From positions 11,456,377 to 11,520,376 of the forward strand of contig NC_092810.1 of assembly GCF_040954645.1 (NCBI RefSeq): a stretch of 64,000 bases of DNA. Reading direction: 5' to 3'. The DNA comes from Diabrotica undecimpunctata (taxonomy: Eukaryota > Arthropoda > Insecta > Coleoptera > Chrysomelidae). Under the pieces are notes generated by a model. That model had not been told where the DNA came from. It did no database searches and was given only the letters and a program-made list of their open reading frames with translations. The translations under genes were made by a program, and so were the position numbers. Shown here in pieces: positions 59,655-64,000 of this stretch. The stretch's first letter is position 1. Every line of letters begins with the position of its first letter.

Positions 59655-60440
59655 CTTCTAGGCAACATTTAAAATATTTGGAGACTGTTTTTAGGTTATT
59701 GTAACTTCGCTAGTGTTGTGTATGTAGTTGTGATGCTTTATTGAAATTTGAGTCTGTTGTAGTAATGATGTACAGCTTTATTTTACAAATTAAGAAAGGA
59801 TACAAAAATACCGACTGTAATAAAAGTAGCGGGTCGATTTCATTGACATGTGTCAAAGTCAAAGTGTCATAATATATAACAGTTAGTAATAAATATATTT
59901 TTATGAAATTTTGCTCATACTATCTGGAGGCACTCAGGATCTAGTGGTGTAGTATTTTTTAAATAGAAAATCGCCCTTAAAAAGTATCTTGCCCGAAAAT
60001 TTGAATAAAACTTTTATAGTTTGATCCGAATTGCATCTTTTAGTACTTTATATTTGAAGATAAATAGCTAACTGATATAACTTAAAGTTACTTTACAGGT
60101 CTGATTCCTATTTAAGTGCGTCACATTGTATAATGAAATAAACATTTGTACCAAAAAACCAAAAAAAAAAACCTTTGCATTGTACGTGTTTTAGAAAGCT
60201 TTAAGAAAAATGACAAAAACTAAATAAAGTGTCTTGAAAATCTTAAATTATCAAGATCTGTGATAATATTTAAAGTACTTTTGGCAGAAAAAGTGAAATT
60301 TGATAAAATTATACCTGTTTTACATCTAACATTATTTATGTCTTTAGAAGACTGTCACCAGTAGTAAAATGGGGCATTTGTAAATGATATATGAGGCTAG
60401 AAGGGTACTTTCATAAAACCAATAATAAATTTTTACTTGT
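59655..60440. other. downstream non-coding stretch
   Basis: AT-rich. Apart from the possible terminus at 60105-60128, nothing is recognised. Confidence 0.35.
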
Positions 60441-61030
60441 TTACAGCTTTTTTAAAACTGGTTATGGGTTATGGACGTCCTCTGCTTCGTATTGCTTCTT
60501 GCCTTGGTCTCCACTCTAAAATAAAATACGTTTTGTCCATCGGTTGTCTGATAATCTGGTGACATGTCCTGCCCAATTCCATTATAACGATATAACATAA
60601 CATAACACATAACATATATGTGTGAAAGCAAACTGATAGGACGGTAGTTTTTTAAATCTGGTATGTCTCCTTGCTTGTGTAATAAAGTAATGACTGCATT
60701 ATTCCATTGAGAAGGAGTTTTTCCTTGCATTCGGTGAAAAGCTTGGCCAAAGCCTGGATAATTTTATTTCCACCTATTTTCATCCCTTTGATCACTACTC
60801 CGTATCGCCAGGGGATTTGTTATTTTTAATTTCTAAAAGTGCCGTTTTGATTTCGTATGGAGTTATTTCTGGCATTTATTCTGATCCCTGGTTTGTGATT
60901 TTACATTTCTCGATAAAAGGATTCGACAATCTCAAGGATTTTGGTTTTATCAGTAGTTTCCATCTTTGTTTTTTATTTTGTATATATTTTTGTTGCCTAT
61001 GTTGTCGTATTTCGCCTCAAAACTTCTAAA
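60440..61030 (-). pseudogene. LINE RT N-terminal fragment
   Basis: The minus strand shows [20 protein letters not shown] and [14 protein letters not shown] (RT box 1), preceded by degraded linker sequence. Frame breaks occur near 60620 and 60740. The catalytic palm and the endonuclease are absent. Confidence 0.7.
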
Positions 61031-61719
61031 CTTTTGTTTTCTTGAATTATTTTAGTTATTTCTCTTGTATTGTTTTGTCTTACGTCGGATTGACCGGTGG
61101 ATATCTTTATTACATAGAGTATATATAGGAAGAAAACGTTAAATGGTTGGCGTGACTTACAAAAACCTGCAAATGAAAAGCATATTCGGGAACAGAAAGA
61201 AGGAAGTAGGTCAGAGTACAACATAAGAGCAGTTAAAAGAGAAATATAATAAGAAGAGAAATACGTCCTGACGGACACTAACGTGGAGAAGAACGGAAAT
61301 GGAGCTTCAAGAATAATAATAGTGCATACATATTCTAATAAAACGCTAAAATCCTAATTTGATAATAACAAATTATTTCCAGTGCGTGTGATATCTTCTT
61401 CCAATGGTGCTGCAGCCCAAATTGAGTCTTGCTCTCTTATAATTTCTTCCTCCGATATACGCGGTCCTGTGCCTCTCGTCTTTATTGTGCGCATCTTACC
61501 TCTTCATCCCACTGCCAATTTGCTTTCCTAGTTTTTAAATTTTTTCCTTCCCACCTTTCCTTAAATTTGACCACCTAGAGCTCTTCTCGACAGTCTCTCC
61601 ATCATCTAGCGAATTCTGAAAAAAAATGGCTCTTTAATCAGTTAATAAAGTTCGTGGTTATGGCCTTTCATTCCTGATGTAATGTTTGAAGCTCTTACTT
61701 AGAGCTTTTTGAATGCTTT
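61031..61719. other. non-coding stretch
   Basis: No clear feature is seen. Several T/C-rich patches may be old LINE sequence. Confidence 0.3.
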
Positions 61720-61930
61720 AGAGCATTCTTCTTGCATATTGTCAAATTTTGTTGTATGACTTGTTTGTCTTTACAATTTTCTTCCATTCGATCTGTGCAC
61801 AGGTCACTCCAGTTTCTCACTTTTAGAATTTTGATATCTCTCATGACTTGGTCCTCCAATCTCTCTCCCTTGGTCTTTCAGTTTCTGGCTTCCATCTGGT
61901 GACTTTCTTAATCAGTACTTTACATGCCCT
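61720..61930 (-). pseudogene. LINE ORF2 C-terminal tail
   Basis: The minus strand reads KKVTRWKPETERPRER, then with one frameshift EDQVMRDIKILKVRNWSDLC and TDRMEWKKIVK. It corresponds to the RWR/GRPxxRWxDQV tail of the LINE at 29228-32128, and could be from the same family. Confidence 0.65.
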
Positions 61931-61984
61931 TTAAACAAAGTACTTTTGCAACTACAAAATGTTGCGTCCAATGCAAACCAGCAT

Positions 61985-62115
61985 GTTTAGTAGATTCTTC
62001 GTTCAAGCCTCACGTCGTTCAGAGAAAATTTTCATCAATCTAAAAGCGAATCTGCGACTTCCAATTGAAAATTCTCGTATCGTGTCGACCGATGGATGAG
62101 TAGTACGGTGAAATA
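61985..62115 (+). mobile_element. SINE fragment (second copy)
   Basis: It contains a B-box-like gttcaagcc, then cacgtcgttcagagaaaa and a gtgtcgaccgatggatgagt segment. These parallel the 41278-41545 SINE body. The A-box half is not recognisable. Confidence 0.4.
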
Positions 62116-63575
62116 TAAGATTTTACGTTTCTGTACAATTTGCTTATAGACCCCCACGGAAAAGTGTAAAAGCGCTAGAAAACCCTAACATGTAAAATCT
62201 TCGAATATTACGAACTGCGTCTTAAATTTATTCTCACAAATACTATGAAAATAGTGTCTAAATGTAAAGCATTTTCTGTGAGTGTTCCTGTAATATGGAA
62301 AATATCTACCAGTATTATTTTTTATTTCTTGAAATAGAGGTTCACTTTGTAGAAAGGTTTGAACGGAATTTTTATGTTCCAGTATTATAAATATGTATTA
62401 ATGTTGAAAAGTACTTAATTATATATAATAAGTAGCCTGCAAATATACAAATGTTTCTTGAAATACATGAAATATTAATAAACAAAGCTACGTGATGTAC
62501 GGAGTGTTCCAAAAATCAACTGTAGCAGTAGCTGTGAGAATAAGTTCAGTTGAATTATTACTGCTTATCAAAAAACTCAAAATACGGAGGACAAAATGGT
62601 TAAAAAATATATACCTTGCACAAACAAGTGGACTGTTAATAAGATATTTAGTTCTACAACAGAACTCTTTTTAACATGATCTTGAAAATGTTTAGAAAAT
62701 TGCTTCTGTTATGTTCTTTCTTCAGATGTTTGCTTCATTTCACCTTCCTGGCGAATGGATTTAGTTCCGCAGCCATATAAACCCAAACAAACAACAACAT
62801 AAGCACTTTTGCTTCTAAACTTACTTAAAAAATATAGTTCGGTATGGCATTGCACATGCACAATCATTCAATTTGTACGAACTATATCAAAACGTTAAAG
62901 GCCAAATTAATTAGAGTTTAGGATATTTATTCTGGTCATTAAATATGTACTTAACCGACGAAATCGAATACGAATTTAAAATTTAATTAATACCAAAACT
63001 ATAAACAAAAACGCTCTCATTTTGACATTGTAAAAACTCGAAATTCCCGGTATCAATCATCATCCTTCAACATATTGCTGTTTTGTTTAATGTTTCTAAT
63101 TTTGGACGGACTAGCGGCTTAATTTTATGGCTTTAGTTACTCTGAAGAAGAAGAAGAACTATATAATATATTATGTATACTACTATCTAGTTATACTACT
63201 TATACAAAACTCTGAAGAAGCTAGAACCAACTGTAGAGGCTTTATTGAACCTAAAACAAATGCTATCGTAATATAGCTAAAAATTATCTCCTACTCCTTG
63301 CGGTACGAATCAATGAATTGGGCCGTTCAAAGAGCCATATATCTACCAATCTCTAATCTTACTACTCATCCATTGGCCGTGTCTGTTCCCTCTCGAATTC
63401 CAGTTCAAACGCGCAAGATCACTTTGAATTTTATATTATTACGTTTGAAAAAAATGATCCTATCAATTTCTTTTTCCTTTATAAATCGTATAGAAATTTT
63501 AATAAAGTCGTTTCAAGAAATACCCTTCTGATCTGTGTTGCACATTTCAAAAGTGCGACAATTATTACAGGCTCT
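62116..63575. other. non-coding stretch, nothing recognised
   Basis: No frame with family resemblance is seen. A gaagaagaagaag tail near 63145 could be the 3' end of a lost LINE. Confidence 0.35.
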
Positions 63576-63589
63576 CTAGCGACTCAACG

Positions 63590-63665
63590 TTTTTCAAGAA
63601 TAAAGAACGTTTATTGACGTTTCAATTTCCACTTCGGAAATCGTTCTCAAAATACAAACATTAGT
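63590..63665 (-). repeat. dispersed repeat copy (inverted)
   Basis: It reads ttattgacgtttcaatttcc then acttcggaaatcgttctcaaaa, the inverse of the copy at 39681-39765. Confidence 0.6.
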
Positions 63666-64000
63666 AAATTAAAAAAAATTTTTTAAGAATAAAGAAAATA
63701 AAAAAAATCCATACAAGTGATAGTGTAGCCAATGACTTCTATTGGTGGCAAACAATATTATTGGGAAGCGATCTATCTTATACTGCCAGAATTCTAAACT
63801 TTACCATGTTATCACTACCAAAATAGTCATAGACTTATTCGCTTTTCATCGTTTGAACTTTTGAAATAATTAAATTTATTTGACTATTTTTAATTGACAG
63901 AATTACTTAAAATGTATTAATTAACCTGTACTTAAAATTCTGTCTTTTACGAGAAAGTAGCTTAATCATTGTGATTTTTGACTCCTAAGCTAACTTTGGG

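Larger units (their letters stand above)
57895..60128. mobile_element. possible older element split by the Tc1-like insertion
   Basis: CAGTGTGGGCCATTTAGATT after TA at the left resembles the inverse of the right edge (CAATGTGACGCACTTAAATA) before TA at 60129-60130. Removing the Tc1-like element leaves about 0.8 kb without coding sequence. The inverted ends are only moderately similar, so this is tentative. A like terminus is at 37561-37585. Confidence 0.35.

Noticed and set aside
62492..63531. Small frames near the right edge
   Set aside because: Short, composition-driven, no motif, no neighbour or splice support.

Overview
This is a piece of an animal nuclear genome, almost certainly an insect: it is AT-rich, it has GT-AG introns, and its one host gene most resembles insect phospholipid flippases of the ATP8B type. 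The mix and density of transposons (mariner, DD41D, a DD82E-spaced group, Tc1, piggyBac, pogo, several LINE clades, an errantivirus) suggest a large, TE-rich genome such as that of a beetle, possibly a leaf beetle. That placement is inference. Host gene: on the + strand, 15 exons between 9362 and 57536 join in perfect phase into 1233 codons plus a stop. They encode an ATP8B-type P4-ATPase from just before transmembrane helix 1 to the C-terminus. All core motifs are present: DGET, PISL, DKTGTLT, KGAD and GDGANDVSM. The N-terminal exon or exons were not found in 1-9361 and probably lie upstream of the window. Layout: 1-9361 (upstream or 5' intron) holds three copies of a transposase group with an unusual 82-residue D-to-E spacing, a MADF-domain scrap, a 262-bp direct repeat and a tandem 150-bp repeat. 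Intron 1 (9575-20410) holds a 3.46-kb pogo-like element with a PHD finger, a deleted piggyBac, a pogo-type MITE and LINE scraps. Intron 2 holds a jockey-like LINE and an errantivirus remnant with LTR, primer-binding site and env but no gag-pol. Intron 3 is nearly all transposon: an intact-ORF mariner inside an RNase H LINE, itself inside a Tc1 remnant, followed by an almost complete APE-type LINE with a 966-codon ORF. Intron 4 holds a dead mariner and nested inverted repeats carrying hammerhead-ribozyme-like cores. Intron 5 holds a Penelope-type GIY-YIG scrap and LINE RT. Intron 8 (9.8 kb) holds a well-formed hammerhead ribozyme, a SINE, a piggyBac scrap, LINE tails and a 1.98-kb DD41D element ending only 44 bp before exon 9. 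Introns 9-14 hold more LINE pieces, MITEs and a second DD41D copy. Downstream of the gene is a Tc1-like element (58226-59652) whose broken transposase contains what looks like a 59-bp spliceosomal intron, then LINE pieces. How it works together: the only gene likely to serve the insect is the flippase. In Drosophila the ATP8B orthologue is known to be needed for odorant-receptor neuron function. The rest is an insertion record in its introns. The most interesting items are the hammerhead ribozyme motifs, the intron in the Tc1 transposase, the DD82E-spaced group, the PHD-bearing pogo element, and the errantivirus copy that lacks gag-pol.
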